Shown here in pieces: positions 9,961-21,170 of a stretch of DNA of 64,000 nucleotides. The position numbers and the translations under genes were made by a program. Source of the stretch: Megaustenia siamemsis (taxonomy: Eukaryota > Mollusca > Gastropoda > Stylommatophora > Ariophantidae); the NCBI GenBank assembly GCA_032433765.1, contig JAVIAB010000051.1, forward strand, positions 54,455,828-54,519,827, in the 5' to 3' direction. The stretch's first letter is position 1; every line of letters starts with the position of its first letter. The notes under the pieces are model-generated. The model worked only from the letters and a program-made list of their open reading frames with translations, was not told the origin of the DNA and made no database searches.

Positions 9961-12216
9961 TGATAGAAACTACCGCTGATCGGAAAGGCTTCAAGAAACA
10001 GCTGAATATAATACATTGGAATGCGCAGGGCATATACCTCAAAAAACAAGCTCTAACAATCAGACTAGCAGAGGAGGAGATAGACGTTGCCTGCATCCAT
10101 TAAACTCATCTTAATCCTCAGGACAGATTTATGATCAGGAGCTACCAAACATTTAGACAAGACAGGAAAGGTCACAAGGGTGGAATTCATATGCTTACTA
10201 AGAATTCCATCCCAGCAAACCTGATAGATGTAGTCACAAACGGAGAGGCAGAGATCATTGGTGCAGACCTATACATTAACTCCGCTAGTATAAGGATATT
10301 TAATATATACTGTTCAAATGGCAAATTACTGAAGGTGGAGTCAATGGAAATAACACCATCAAAGTGTCTGGTTGTAAGAGACTTTAACAGCCACTCTGAA
10401 AGATGGGGATATAAGGAGTCCAATGTTCGAGGTGAAGAAGTGGAAGAATGGGAAATAGACAACTTATTCCTCATAAACTCTAGGGAGGGACCCCCCACAA
10501 ACTTCTACTCAAGAAGATGAAAAACAACTTCCACTCCCGATCTAGAAATTGCAACTGGAGACACATCTATCAAAATAACCAGAAATGTGCTGAACCAACT
10601 TGGAGATAGTGACCATAGACCAGTCAAACTTTCAGTGGTTCTTGTTCACAAACAGGAGTTGCAAATACCTCTTCCCCGCTGGAACTATAAGAGAACAGAA
10701 TGGGCAAAGTTTGTAACGCTCACTGATGCAAATACTGCGCTTATCAACACCCACGAAAAGAAGGTCAATAATATGATAGAGCGGTTAACAAATGGAATCC
10801 CGAGAGCTGCTAAAGAATCCATTCCTAGAGGAGCAAGAAGAAACTACAAGCCATACTGGAGCAAGGAAATACAAAGACTAGAAGAGAAACTGGACTCTGC
10901 CAGGGAACTAGCAGAATCATCACACATCACAGAGAGCAGCACTGCCGACAATGTAGTCTAGGAGGCAAATACAGGCGTGAGGTCATGATATCAGCAAGAC
11001 AGAGCTGGATAGACAAAACAGAGAACCTTAATCTAGACAAAACAGAGAGCCTTAATCTAGACAAAAATGATCATAAACTATGGAAACTTACGAAAGCTCT
11101 GAGCGACGAAAACAACTGCCGACCTCCAATATCATTAGCACACAATCAGATCATCCTAGCAGGCAAAAGGGCAGCAAATCTACTGATAGAGACTTACAAA
11201 AACATCAGTAGAATAAACATTCTATAGACAAAAAGAGAGCTGCAAGACGGGAAAACCAAGATGCAAAACACATGCCTTTAGCACCAGAAGAGCATCAGAC
11301 GACCATCTTTACCCCAACTGAATTAGATGTTGCCCTCAAAGGATTGAAGCTCAAAAGTTCCCCTGGTAAAGATGGAATCTCCAACGAAATGCTCCTAAAT
11401 CTGGGACAGAAAGCCAAGAGCCAGCTTCCAAGGATCATAAATGCTAGCTGGAAGAGAGGTCATGTGCCGGCAATCTGGAAAGATGCTACCATGGAACCCA
11501 TCCTCAAGAGTGGAAAAGACCCACTAGACCCAAGTAGCTATAGACCAATTAGCCTTTTGAGCTGCCTGAATAAACTCATGGAAAGGCTGGTTAACAGAAG
11601 ACTTATGTAGCATTTGGAGACGAAACTACACATCGTACCACAACAAAGTGGCTTCCGTCATCACAGATCAACTGAAGACCTGGTCACGTACATTGCACAG
11701 GAAATAGAGGATGCTCTACAAGAAAAGAAACACACACTGGCAGAGTGGGTCGACATGGAGAAGACTTTTGATAGGGTTTGACGAGAGGGTTTAAAGAACA
11801 AGATTTTTAGACTTGGCATCCAGGGTCGTTTATTCAATTGGGTCTCTTAATACCTTCAGGATAGAACGGCCAGAGTACACGTTCAAGGTCAACTAAGTAA
11901 GAAGGTCTCTATCGAACAAGGTGTCCCACAAGGCGCAGTCTTGTCCCCAACACTCTTTTTGATTTTCATAAATGACATCGTAATGGACACTCCACACAGA
12001 ATACACTCAGCAATTTACTGCAGATGAGCTGGCCTTATGGGCTCACCAGGAAAGTATGTCGTTGGCTGGACCCATGATGCAAGATGCCCTAGGGAAACTT
12101 GAAAAATGGACGAACACCTGGTTCTTACCAATCAACGAAAAAAACTACATATACAATTTTCAGCCTATCAAGAAACACACTCTCGGCAAACTTGAAGATA
12201 AAAGATCATACACTCC
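9961..12216 (+). mobile_element. GA-tailed I-superfamily LINE, 5' part (endonuclease and RT)
   Basis: The 5' part of one LINE split by the Polinton insertion; the rest is at 21,673-23,711. It begins directly after the TSD ATCACTGAA (9,952-9,960), repeated at 23,712-23,720. Domains in order: apurinic-type endonuclease (10,131-10,960; 'LVVRDFNSHSERWGY', 'GDSDHRPVKLS'), an RT N-terminal region (11,272-11,610; 'SSPGKDGISNEMLLNLG', 'PSSYRPISLLSCLNK') and the RT palm (11,700-12,010; 'GVPQGAVLSPTLF'). Stops and frameshifts near 10,518, 10,960, 11,226, 11,608, 11,780 and the degraded YADD box show that it is inactive. Its layout parallels the LINE at 48,569-52,629. Confidence 0.85.
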
Positions 12217-12640
12217 AGTAGTATATGTGGCTGTGAACCCACTCTAAAAGTGCACGCACATGCACCGAAAGACAATAGATTTGGCACCGACTTTGCACCA
12301 AACATGCACCAAAACCGTGCAAAAAAAAAAAAAAATTTTCTTCGAATTCGCGATTTTTTCGAACTTCATGATTTTTTTTGGGGAAATTTTTTTTGGGGTT
12401 CGTCAGTTTGTCGAAACGGTCAACTGTGTCTGAGAGCTTAACGCAGGTAAATTCAAAAGATCGTGTGCTAATCGTCCGGTGATCCCCTCTCGCGGTGTGG
12501 CGTGACGGTCGTGCGGCTCTCGCGGTGTGCGTGAAAGAGTATTTTAAAAGAGTATATTTGTGAAAGTAAAAATTCAGAATTATTTAAAAAATATGTATTT
12601 GTGAAAGTAAACTCAGAATTATTAAAAATAAAAAAAAACA

Positions 12641-12690
12641 GTCTTCCTTCAGGATTCGAACACGGGTCTACTACGTGACAGGAGGCGACA
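12641..12690 (-). repeat. tRNA-Asp-like 3' half (left arm, copy 1)
   Basis: The minus strand reads CCTGTCACGTAGTAGACC followed by GTGTTCGAATCCTGAAGGAA. This resembles the anticodon loop (CTGTCAC, anticodon GTC), variable loop and T-arm of a tRNA-Asp. The 5' half is absent, so it is a tRNA relic, not a gene. Confidence 0.5.
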
Positions 12691-12965
12691 TGTAAAAAAA
12701 ATGCTGACAAGCAATGACGTTGAAGTTTAGTTTGTCGAACGGTGTACTGTATCTGAGAGATTAACGCAGGTAAATTCAAAGATCGTGACGGCTTATTGTC
12801 CGGTGATCGTCTCTCGCTGTGTGTTAGATGAAAATATTTGTGAAAGAGTATTTTAAAAGAGTATATTTGTGAAAGTAAAAATTCAGAATTATTTAAAAAA
12901 TATGTATTTGTGAAAGTAAACTCAGAATTATTAAAAATAAGAAATAAAAAAAATAAAAAAAAATA

Positions 12966-13013
12966 GTCTCCCTTCAGGATTCGAACACGGGTCTCCTACG
13001 TGACAGGGCGACG
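12966..13013 (-). repeat. tRNA-Asp-like 3' half (left arm, copy 2)
   Basis: The minus strand reads CCCTGTCACGTAGGAGACCC, then GTGTTCGAATCCTGAAGGGA. The T-loop TTCGAATCC is intact. It pairs with the mirror copy at 20,847-20,890 in the right arm. No 5' tRNA half or box A is visible next to it. Confidence 0.5.
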
Positions 13014-13139
13014 TGTAAAAAAAAATACGGTGGAGGGGCGGGTAATAGGCAACAGGAGGCGACATGTAAAAAAAAAAATGCTGACAAGCAATGACGTTGA
13101 AGGTTAGGTTGTCAAACGGTCAACTGTGTCTGAGAGATT

Positions 13140-13872
13140 CTATCTATCTATCTATCTATCTATTGACCTTTCGAGCCGTAACCGGCCCATAGGGCGTAGA
13201 CCAAGATACACCTTCTCCTATATGAATTTTTGTTCTAGCAGTTTTCTTTTAAAGATATTTTATCAAATCTCGCCATCTGTCTCTGTTCTGTGCAAGCAGT
13301 TCTATCTCATTGAGGGAGCCGATTCCTGCTGCTCTTGCCTCTCTCATCAATGTTCTTCTCAGTGTCTCCCTGGGTCTTCCTCTTTTTCTTTTACCTGTTG
13401 TTTCCCATATGAGGGCTTGCTTTGCTATTCGATTATTATCTCTTCTCATCACATGTCCAACGTATGACCATCGTCTTTTCTTTATTACTGAAGATATTAG
13501 TGGTTGATTGGCGATTTCTCTAATTTCCTCGTTTGTTTTGAATTCGTTCCATTCTATACCAAGTATTTTCCTTAGACATTTATTTTCGAATGCGTTCAAC
13601 TTTGTTTCTATATCTCTTGTTGTTTTCCAGCTTTCACACGCATACGTAAGGGTTGATAGTACATTTGATTTGAATAGCCTAAGTTTTGTGTTTGTGCTAA
13701 TGAGTTTTGATTTCCACAACTTTTCAAGGCTTCTGAAAGACATTGCTGCTTTAGCCAGTCTGATTCTAATTTCTTTGCTCGTATCCCCTTCTCGATCAAT
13801 GTGACTTCCAAGATAGATAAAGTGATCGATCTCTTCTACTGGTTTGTTTTCCATGTATATTTTGTCACTTGT
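13140..13872 (-). mobile_element. GATA-tailed LINE (copy 2) inserted in the left arm only
   Basis: A 733-bp 5'-truncated insertion with a 9-bp TSD, TGAGAGATT, at 13,131-13,139 and 13,873-13,881. The right arm lacks it at the matching position, so insertion followed arm formation. The minus strand holds an uninterrupted frame of about 200 residues (13,872 down to 13,249): 'HFIYLGSHIDREG', 'TYACESWKTTRDIETK', 'KRRWSYVGHVMRRDNNRI', 'GKRKRGRPRETLRRTLMREA'. This is the post-RT C-terminal region of the polyprotein. The 3' end is (GATA)n. The open frame indicates a young insertion. Confidence 0.9.
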
Positions 13873-14265
13873 TGAGAGATTAACGCAGGTAAATTCAAAA
13901 GATCGGGGCGACAAACAGTCCGGCTCAGGATATTTCCGTTAGCCAACTCAGGTAAAACCCCGATTAAAAAGAAAACGGACTTATGTTAAAAATAATAAAA
14001 TAAAAGTGGTCGTGTGTGTTATCGCTACCAACATCATCATGTGTCGTGTAGTAAGGTGTGCTAATATTAAATAGTGACGCTCGCTCTTTCTCATTCAATG
14101 TAAAGCAAAACAAAATTCTATATTTCACAACTTTATTAATACATCATATATATTACTGTCCGGTTGTTGATAATTTTCAGCGTCTGGGTTTCCTCCCTCC
14201 TGTTTTGGTGGTACTGTTTGTTAAATGTCTATCAAACACGGGTGCATAGGAAGTTTCATTAGCCT

Positions 14266-14502
14266 TCAAAACACAACCGCCCTCCATTTTGACAAAACCT
14301 TGATCAAAGCTGGAATAGGTAATCGGTGACTTTGCTGAAACATCCTGGGCATCCATACTGGCTGCCGGAGCTGTCGTCTGATTAACAAGAGTGAGGTCCC
14401 CTTGGTTAACAAAAAAGGGCGTGTAGTTGATGTTAGCATAAGCGTTTTCGAGACTGCCTTAACGCCATCTTTAGACAATGGAACTACCCCCTCTGCCTTC
14501 AT
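14266..14502 (-). other. Unrecognised reading frames in the Polinton arm (left copy)
   Basis: The single-copy part of the arm at 14,180-14,500 is open in more than one minus-strand frame: one gives a 78-residue frame, another ~90 residues ending in a basic 'KTGGRKPRR' tail. The right arm has the identical mirror at 20,097-20,420. In a Polinton this could be a remnant of a structural or accessory gene, but I recognise no family. Conservation between arms alone does not show function, because the arms are recent duplicates. Confidence 0.3.
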
Positions 14503-15109
14503 GTGCTATCATCATCATGTGCCACCCTCAACACCATCACCCCTTCATGTCCTATCATCATCAAGCCACATAAAGTATCAACCCCTTCATGGCCTATCAT
14601 CATCATGTGCCACCCTCAATACCATCACCCCTTCATGTCCTATCATCATCAAGCCACACAAAGTATCAACCCCTTCATGGCCTATCATCATCATGTGCCA
14701 CCCTCAACATCAACCTTCATATCCCATCATCATCTTGTGCCCTACCATTAAATAGTGACTCTCTCTCTCTCTCTCTCTATCGCATATCCAAGCTAACTCA
14801 AATCAAATAAAAATCATCACCAACCCACACAAATTGACACATCATCATCATGTGCCACCCTCAACATCCCCCTTCCTATCATCATCATCACGTGCCACCC
14901 TCAACACTATCATCTTCACCACCCTCAACACTATCATCATGTGCCACCCTCAACATCCCCCTTCCTATCATCATGTGCCACCCTCAACACTATCATCATC
15001 ATGCGCCACCCTCAACACCAGCCCTTCATGTCCTATCATCATGTGCCACCCTCAACACTATCATCAAACCTTCATGTCCTATTATCATCATGTGCCATCC
15101 TCAACATCA

Positions 15110-15260
15110 AACCTTCCGGCTTGGACGGAGGAACTGTTTTCCATCAGTCGAGTAAATGAAACAAACCCCGTTACATATGTGTTGAAAGACGATAAGGGCG
15201 ATGAGATAGAGGGGTCATTCTACACACCGAAAATTCAAAAAGTTGGAGACAAACTCATCA
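15110..15260 (+). pseudogene. Polinton-type integrase C-terminal fragment (left arm)
   Basis: About 48 codons open on the plus strand, containing 'LPAWTEELFSISRV', 'VTYVLKDDKGDEIEGSF' and 'KIQKVGD'. This matches the pattern of the C-terminal, chromodomain-adjacent segment of Maverick/Polinton and related retroviral-type integrases (W-TEE-F, Y-LKD--G-E--G-FY--E-QKV). It is embedded in CAT-rich tandem repeats and has no catalytic core next to it. The mirror copy is at 19,370-19,520. It is too short to be functional. Confidence 0.65.
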
Positions 15261-15308
15261 TCCCTGCATGTCCTATCATCAAGCCACACAAAGTATCAAC
15301 CAGCGAAA

Positions 15309-15346
<38 letters not shown>

Positions 15347-15544
15347 CTGTCTCTCTCACATTCATGATAAACCAAAACAAAATAGGCTCATATTTAAAAA
15401 AAAGTCGACCTAAAACCGTAAAATATTCCACTACAACACAGACCGCTAGACTGAACAGTACTATGAAAATAAACGTCCGTGAATCAAGCGCGCTTATAAC
15501 ACGAAGTCTCACATCCGACTAGTTTAAATATAATCTGGTAAATA

Positions 15545-16130
15545 AAAGTTAGGAGGCAAGGGCAGAAACTTAGGAGGTAAGGGCAGAAACCAAAGAGGCA
15601 AGGTTTGAAAACAAGGAGGGAAGGTCAGAAACCTAGGAGGCATGGTCAGAAATCTAGGAAGCTGTGTTAGAAAACAAGGAGGCAAGGTCAGAAACCTAGG
15701 AGACATGGACAGAAAACTAGGAAGCAAAGGCTGAAAACAAGGAGGCAAGGGCAGAAACCAAAAAGGCAAGGGCAGAAACCTAAGAGGCGAGGTCAGAAAC
15801 CTAAGAGGCGAGGTCAGAAACCTAGGAGGCAAGGGCTGAAAACAAGGAGGGGAGGTCAGAAATCTAGGAAGCTGTGTTAGAAAACAAGGAGGGAAGGTCA
15901 GAAAGGACATGCTCACCTATCGGAACTTTTGTCCCTCATATGCTATTTCAAAAGTTGTCTTCGTCAATTTAGGGAAGGTCAGAAACCTAGGAGGCAAGGG
16001 CTGAAAACAAGGAGGGAAGGTCAGAAACCTAGGAGACATGGACAGAAAACTAGGAAGCAAAGGCTGAAAACAAGGAGGGGAGGTCAGAAATCTAGGAAGC
16101 TGTGTTAGAAAACAAGGAGGCGAGGGCAGA
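15545..16130 (-). repeat. 21-bp tandem repeat encoding a heptapeptide (left arm)
   Basis: On the minus strand, tandem units read as heptads such as 'PPRFLTF', 'PPCFQPL', 'LPSFLSM' and 'LPFWFLP'. The 21-bp period keeps the frame open, with one stop near 15,917 shared with the right arm. A non-repeat island reading 'LTKTTFEIAYEGQKFR' splits the tract. The peptide may be a by-product of a repeat whose length is a multiple of three. Confidence 0.7.
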
Positions 16131-16836
16131 CCATAACACACAAATTTAGGGTCATATTAAAAAAGTCGACCTTAAAACCATACAAATCTACTCCCATACT
16201 CATAAAAGTTAGACACATCAAACAGATAATTACTTCCAAACTCCAAAAAAAGTTAGACCAAATCACGCCTCGATCGTTCTTTAACATTGCCTCCAGCGTT
16301 CTCTAACATTGCCTCGATCGTTCTCTAACATTGCCTCCAGCGTTCTGTAACATTGCCTCCAGCGTTCTGTAACATTGCCTCAAGCGTTCTCTAACATTGC
16401 CTCGATCGTTCTATAACATTGCCTCCAGCGTTCTTTAACATTACCTCCAGCGTTCTCTAACATTCCCTTGCTCGTTCTCTAACATTTTCATTAGCTGGAG
16501 TCTTTGTGTTGCCTTCTTAGTGAGATTCTCTACGTGTTTCTTCAGGCTCAATTGTCAGTCTAGTTGTATTCCTAAAAAATCTACTTCCATACTGATACTA
16601 GTTAGACACATCGATCAGATAGTTACATCCAAATCGCAAACATTTTACCCCAGAACACAAAAATTTAGGGTCATACTAAAAAAGTCGACCTAAAAATCCC
16701 AAAAGCTACTCACATAGTCGTAATAGTTAGACACAACGAATAGGAAGTTATATTCTAGGTCAAAAATGTTAGACCAAATCACAACGAACCACGAACCACG
16801 AACCACAACCCATGAACCCTGGACTTAACGAACCAC

Positions 16837-17753
16837 GAACCACAACCCCACGAACCATGGACTTAACGAACCACGAACCACAACCCATGAACCCTGGACT
16901 TAACGAACCACGAACCACAACCCCACGAACCATGGACTTAACGAACCACGAACCACAACCCCACGAACCATGGACTGGACTTAACAAAGACAGCGTCGAG
17001 GAGAGATATAATTTGCGGTCTCTTGCTCTTCTGTTCGCCTCTGCTGCTGGTATGTTTCCTAGCGCTTCTAATTGTACATCGACCCATCATTTTTCGTGGT
17101 GGACAGTTGGGTCTGGTGTTCTCACAACATTTTGATGAAGGCTCGTTGTGTTTTTGATCTGTCTGCCCTGTCACCTAGCCAAACTATTTTATCTGTTGTT
17201 TCCTTATATATTCTATGATGGGGGCTATTCCTAGCTTTCTTCTCAGTTCTTCATTTCTGAGCTTATCTCTCAGACTGTTTCATGTCATTCGTCTAACACA
17301 TTTCATCTCTGAGATCACAAAAATTTAGGCACATACTCAAAAAGTCGACCTCAAAACCATAAAACTCTACTCCCACATTCAGCTAAAAGTTACACCAAAA
17401 CCGCACCAGATAGGTCTGCCTGATATTGCTGTTTGGGCCACTCGTTATAATGGGACGCCTTTCAAATCTGCGACGAATTGGTTTATGAAGGGTATAGGTA
17501 TCCTGATGACTCAGCCATTGTTTGATCTTTGCGAGTCCCAGTTTGGTGTTACGTTGCAGGGCCGTTGCACCACTATACGCCCCTGGTCGACTAGGGTCAA
17601 AGTAACGACGTCTCAATATTTTCTCCACCGTTCCCATATTGGTGTTGGGATTCCGCTCTTTCTTTTTTTAGGTCTCAGTTTATACGTGGCTACGGGCGGA
17701 GTGGTTTCATTACCTACCTTTGGGGTTTCCGCTGGTGGTGGTGGTGGTGGTGG
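16837..17753. other. Spacer (loop) of the fold-back
   Basis: 917 bp of sequence not in the arms. 16,837-16,985 continues the ACGAACCACAACC tandem repeat. 16,990-17,310 reads on the minus strand like an old LINE C-terminus ('LGIAPIIEYIRKQQIKWFG'), a family seen again at 56,640-56,780. 17,383-17,640 holds an integrase N-terminal fragment. 17,735-17,756 is a (GGT)n run abutting the right arm. Confidence 0.7.
17383..17637 (-). pseudogene. Polinton/Maverick integrase N-terminal fragment
   Basis: An 84-codon minus-strand frame with 'YFDPSRPGAYSGATAL', 'KIKQWLSHQDTYTLHKP' and 'RRRFERRPIITSGPN'. This order (Y--P--PG-Y-G, then K-WL--Q-TYTLHKP, then RRF-R) is what I know from Maverick integrases upstream of the catalytic core. 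The match in the next frame ('QADL', near 17,425) shows a frameshift exactly where the core should begin, and no DDE core follows. The family's usual length is several hundred residues. Confidence 0.75.
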
Positions 17754-18411
17754 TGGTTCGTTAAGTCCAGGGTTCATGGGTTGTGGTTCGTGGTTCGTGG
17801 TTCGTGGTTCGTTGTGATTTGGTCTAACATTTTTGACCTAGAATATAACTTCCTATTCGTTGTGTCTAACTATTACGACTATGTGAGTAGCTTTTGGGAT
17901 TTTTAGGTCGACTTTTTTAGTATGACCCTAAATTTTTGTGTTCTGGGGTAAAATGTTTGCGATTTGGATGTAACTATCTGATCGATGTGTCTAACTAGTA
18001 TCAGTATGGAAGTAGATTTTTTAGGAATACAACTAGACTGACAATTGAGCCTGAAGAAACACGTAGAGAATCTCACTAAGAAGGCAACACAAAGACTCCA
18101 ACTAATGAAAATGTTAGAGAACGAGCAAGGGAATGTTAGAGAACGCTGGAGGTAATGTTAAAGAACGATCGAGGCAATGTTACAGAACGCTGGAGGCAAT
18201 GTTATAGAACGATCGAGGCAATGTTAGAGAACGATCGAGGCAATGTTAGAGAACGCTGGAGGCAATGTTAAAGAACGATCGAGGCGTGATTTGGTCTAAC
18301 TTTTTTTTGGAGTTTGGAAGTAATTATCTGTTTGATGTGTCTAACTTTTATGAGTATGGGAGTAGATTTGTATGGTTTTAAGGTCGACTTTTTTAATATG
18401 ACCCTAAATTT

Positions 18412-19092
18412 GTGTGTTATGGTCTGCCCTCGCCTCCTTGTTTTCTAACACAGCTTCCTAGATTTCTGACCATGCCTCCTAGGTTTCTGACCTTCCCTCC
18501 TTGTTTTCTAACACAGCTTCCTAGATTTCTGACCTCCCCTCCTTGTTTTCAGCCTTTGCTTCCTAGTTTTCTGTCCATGTCTCCTAGGTTTCTGACCTTC
18601 CCTCCTTGTTTTCAGCCCTTGCCTCCTAGGTTTCTGACCTTCCCTAAATTGACGAAGACAACTTTTGAAATAGCATATGAGGGACAAAAGTTCCGATAGG
18701 TGAGCATGTCCTTTCTGACCTTCCCTCCTTGTTTTCTAACACAGCTTCCTAGATTTCTGACCTCCCCTCCTTGTTTTCAGCCCTTGCCTCCTAGGTTTCT
18801 GACCTCGCCTCTTAGGTTTCTGACCTCGCCTCTTAGGTTTCTGCCCTTGCCTTTTTGGTTTCTGCCCTTGCCTCCTTGTTTTCAGCCTTTGCTTCCTAGT
18901 TTTCTGTCCATGTCTCCTAGGTTTCTGACCTTGCCTCCTTGTTTTCTAACACAGCTTCCTAGATTTCTGACCATGCCTCCTAGGTTTCTGACCTTCCCTC
19001 CTTGTTTTCAAACCTTGCCTCTTTGGTTTCTGCCCTTACCTCCTAAGTTTCTGCCCTTGCCTCCTAACTTTTATTTACCAGATTATATTTAA
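18412..19092 (+). repeat. 21-bp tandem repeat encoding a heptapeptide (right arm)
   Basis: The mirror of the left-arm tract. The plus-strand frame from 18,412 runs through heptads such as 'PPRFLTF' and 'PPCFLTQ' to a TAG at 18,697-18,699. It resumes in the same frame to a stop at 19,092. The stop is present in both arms. No protein family is recognised. Confidence 0.65.
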
Positions 19093-19273
19093 ACTAGTCG
19101 GATGTGAGACTTCGTGTTATAAGCGCGCTTGATTCACGGACGTTTATTTTCATAGTACTGTTCAGTCTAGCGGTCTGTGTTGTAGTGGAATATTTTACGG
19201 TTTTAGGTCGACTTTTTTTTTAAATATGAGCCTATTTTATTTTGGTTTATCATGAATGTGAGAGAGACAGAGC

Positions 19274-19322
<49 letters not shown>

Positions 19323-19369
19323 TCGCTGGTTGATACTTTGTGTGGCTTGATGATAGGACATGCAGGGAT

Positions 19370-19520
19370 GATGAGTTTGTCTCCAACTTTTTGAATTTTC
19401 GGTGTGTAGAATGACCCCTCTATCTCATCGCCCTTATCGTCTTTCAACACATATGTAACGGGGTTTGTTTCATTTACTCGACTGATGGAAAACAGTTCCT
19501 CCGTCCAAGCCGGAAGGTTT
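19370..19520 (-). pseudogene. Polinton-type integrase C-terminal fragment (right arm)
   Basis: The reverse copy of the fragment at 15,110-15,260, with the same 'LPAWTEELFSISRV' start. It lies on the minus strand upstream of the N-terminal fragment at 17,383-17,637, so the two pieces are in the wrong order to form one gene. The left-arm copy is on the opposite strand. The integrase gene was therefore broken and rearranged when the fold-back formed. Confidence 0.65.
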
Positions 19521-19807
19521 GATGTTGAGGATGGCACATGATGATGATAGGGCATGAAGGTTTGATGATGGTGTTGAGGGTGGCACATGATGATAGGACA
19601 TGAAGGGCTGGTGTTGAGGGTGGCGCATGATGATGATAGTGTTGAGGGTGGCACATGATGATAGGAAGGGGGATGTTGAGGGTGGCACATGATGATAGTG
19701 TTGAGGGTGGTGAAGATGATAGTGTTGAGGGTGGCACGTGATGATGATGTGTCAATTTGTGTGGGTTGGTGATGATTTTTATTTGACTTGAGTTAGCTTG
19801 GATATGC

Positions 19808-19847
<40 letters not shown>

Positions 19848-20846
19848 CTATTTAATGGTAGGGCACAAGATGATGGGATATGAAGGTTGATGTTGAGGGT
19901 GGCACATGATGATGATAGGCCATGAAGGGGTTGATACTTTGTGTGGCTTGATGATGATAGGACATGAAGGGTGATGGTGTTGAGGGTGGCACATGATGAT
20001 GATAGGCCATGAAGGGGTTGATACTTTGTGTGGCTTGATGATGATAGGACATGAAGGGGTGATGGTGTTGAGGGTGGCACATGATGATGATAGCACATGA
20101 AGGCAGAGGGGGTAGTTCCATTGTCTAAAGATGGCGTTAAGGCAGTCTCGAAAACGCTTATGCTAACATCAACTACACGCCCTTTTTTGTTAACCAAGGG
20201 GACCTCACTCTTGTTAATCAGACGACAGCTCCGGCAGCCAGTATGGATGCCCAGGATGTTTCAGCAAAGTCACCGATTACCTATTCCAGCTTTGATCAAG
20301 GTTTTGTCAAAATGGAGGGCGGTTGTGTTTTGAAGGCTAATGAAACTTCCTATGCACCCGTGTTTGATAGACATTTAACAAACAGTACCACCAAAACAGG
20401 AGGGAGGAAACCCAGACGCTGAAAATTATCAACAACCGGACAGTAATATATATGATGTATTAATAAAGTTGTGAAATATAGAATTTTGTTTTGCTTTACA
20501 TTGAATGAGAAAGAGCGAGCGTCACTATTTAATATTAGCACACCTTACTACACGACACATGATGATGTTGGTAGCGATAACACACACGACCACTTTTATT
20601 TTATTATTTTTAACATAAGTCCGTTTTCTTTTCAATCGGGGCTTTACCTGAGTTGGCTAACAAAAATATCCTGAGCCGGACTGTTTGACGCCCCGATCTT
20701 TTGAATTTACCTGCGTTAATCTCTCAGACACAGTTGACCGTTTGACAACCTAACCTTCAACGTCATTGCTTGTCAGCATTTTTTTTTTACATGTCGCCTC
20801 CTGTTGCCTATTACCCGCCCCTCCACCGTATTTTTTTTTTTACACG

Positions 20847-20890
20847 TCGCCCTGTCACGTAGGAGACCCGTGTTCGAATCCTGAAGGGAG
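20847..20890 (+). repeat. tRNA-Asp-like 3' half (right arm, copy 2)
   Basis: The mirror of 12,966-13,013. It reads CCCTGTCACGTAGGAGACCC and TGTTCGAATCCTGAAGGGAG on the plus strand. The T-arm and the anticodon-loop-like CTGTCAC are intact; the 5' half is missing. Confidence 0.5.
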
Positions 20891-21170
20891 ACTATTTTTT
20901 TTATTTTTTTTTATTTCTTATTTTTAATAATTCTGAGTTTACTTTCACAAATACATATTTTTAAAATAATTCTGAATTTTTACTTTCACAAATATACTCT
21001 TTTAAAATACTCTTTCACAAATATTTTCATCTAACACACAGCGAGAGACGATCACCGGACAATAAGCCGTCACGATCTTTTGAATTTACCTGCGTTAATC
21101 TCTCAGATACAGTACACCGTTCGACAAACTAAACTTCAACGTCATTGCTTGTCAGCATTTTTTTTACATG

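Larger units (their letters stand above)
12217..16836 (+). repeat. Left inverted arm of the Polinton fold-back
   Basis: Outer to inner: three tandem copies of a ~350-bp module (each with 'CTGAGAGATTAACGCAGGT'), of which two carry a tRNA-Asp-like half; the LINE insertion at 13,140-13,872; a non-repetitive stretch (13,880-14,500); CAT-rich tandem repeats (14,500-15,110); the integrase C-terminal fragment; a CT microsatellite; a 21-bp repeat tract (15,545-16,130); and a 22-bp repeat tract (16,270-16,490). Wherever compared by eye, the single-copy parts are nearly identical to the right arm read in reverse. Confidence 0.85.

Noticed and set aside
14402..15367. Several His/Pro/Ser-rich frames of 70-180 codons
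   Set aside because: Translations of the CAT- and CCACCCTCAACA-type tandem repeats. Only the short integrase fragment inside them looks like a real protein remnant.
20097..20333. 78-codon frame in the right Polinton arm as a real gene
   Set aside because: A second frame of the same stretch is equally open, no family is recognised, and the identical left-arm copy reflects recent duplication, not constraint. It is recorded only as an unrecognised frame.
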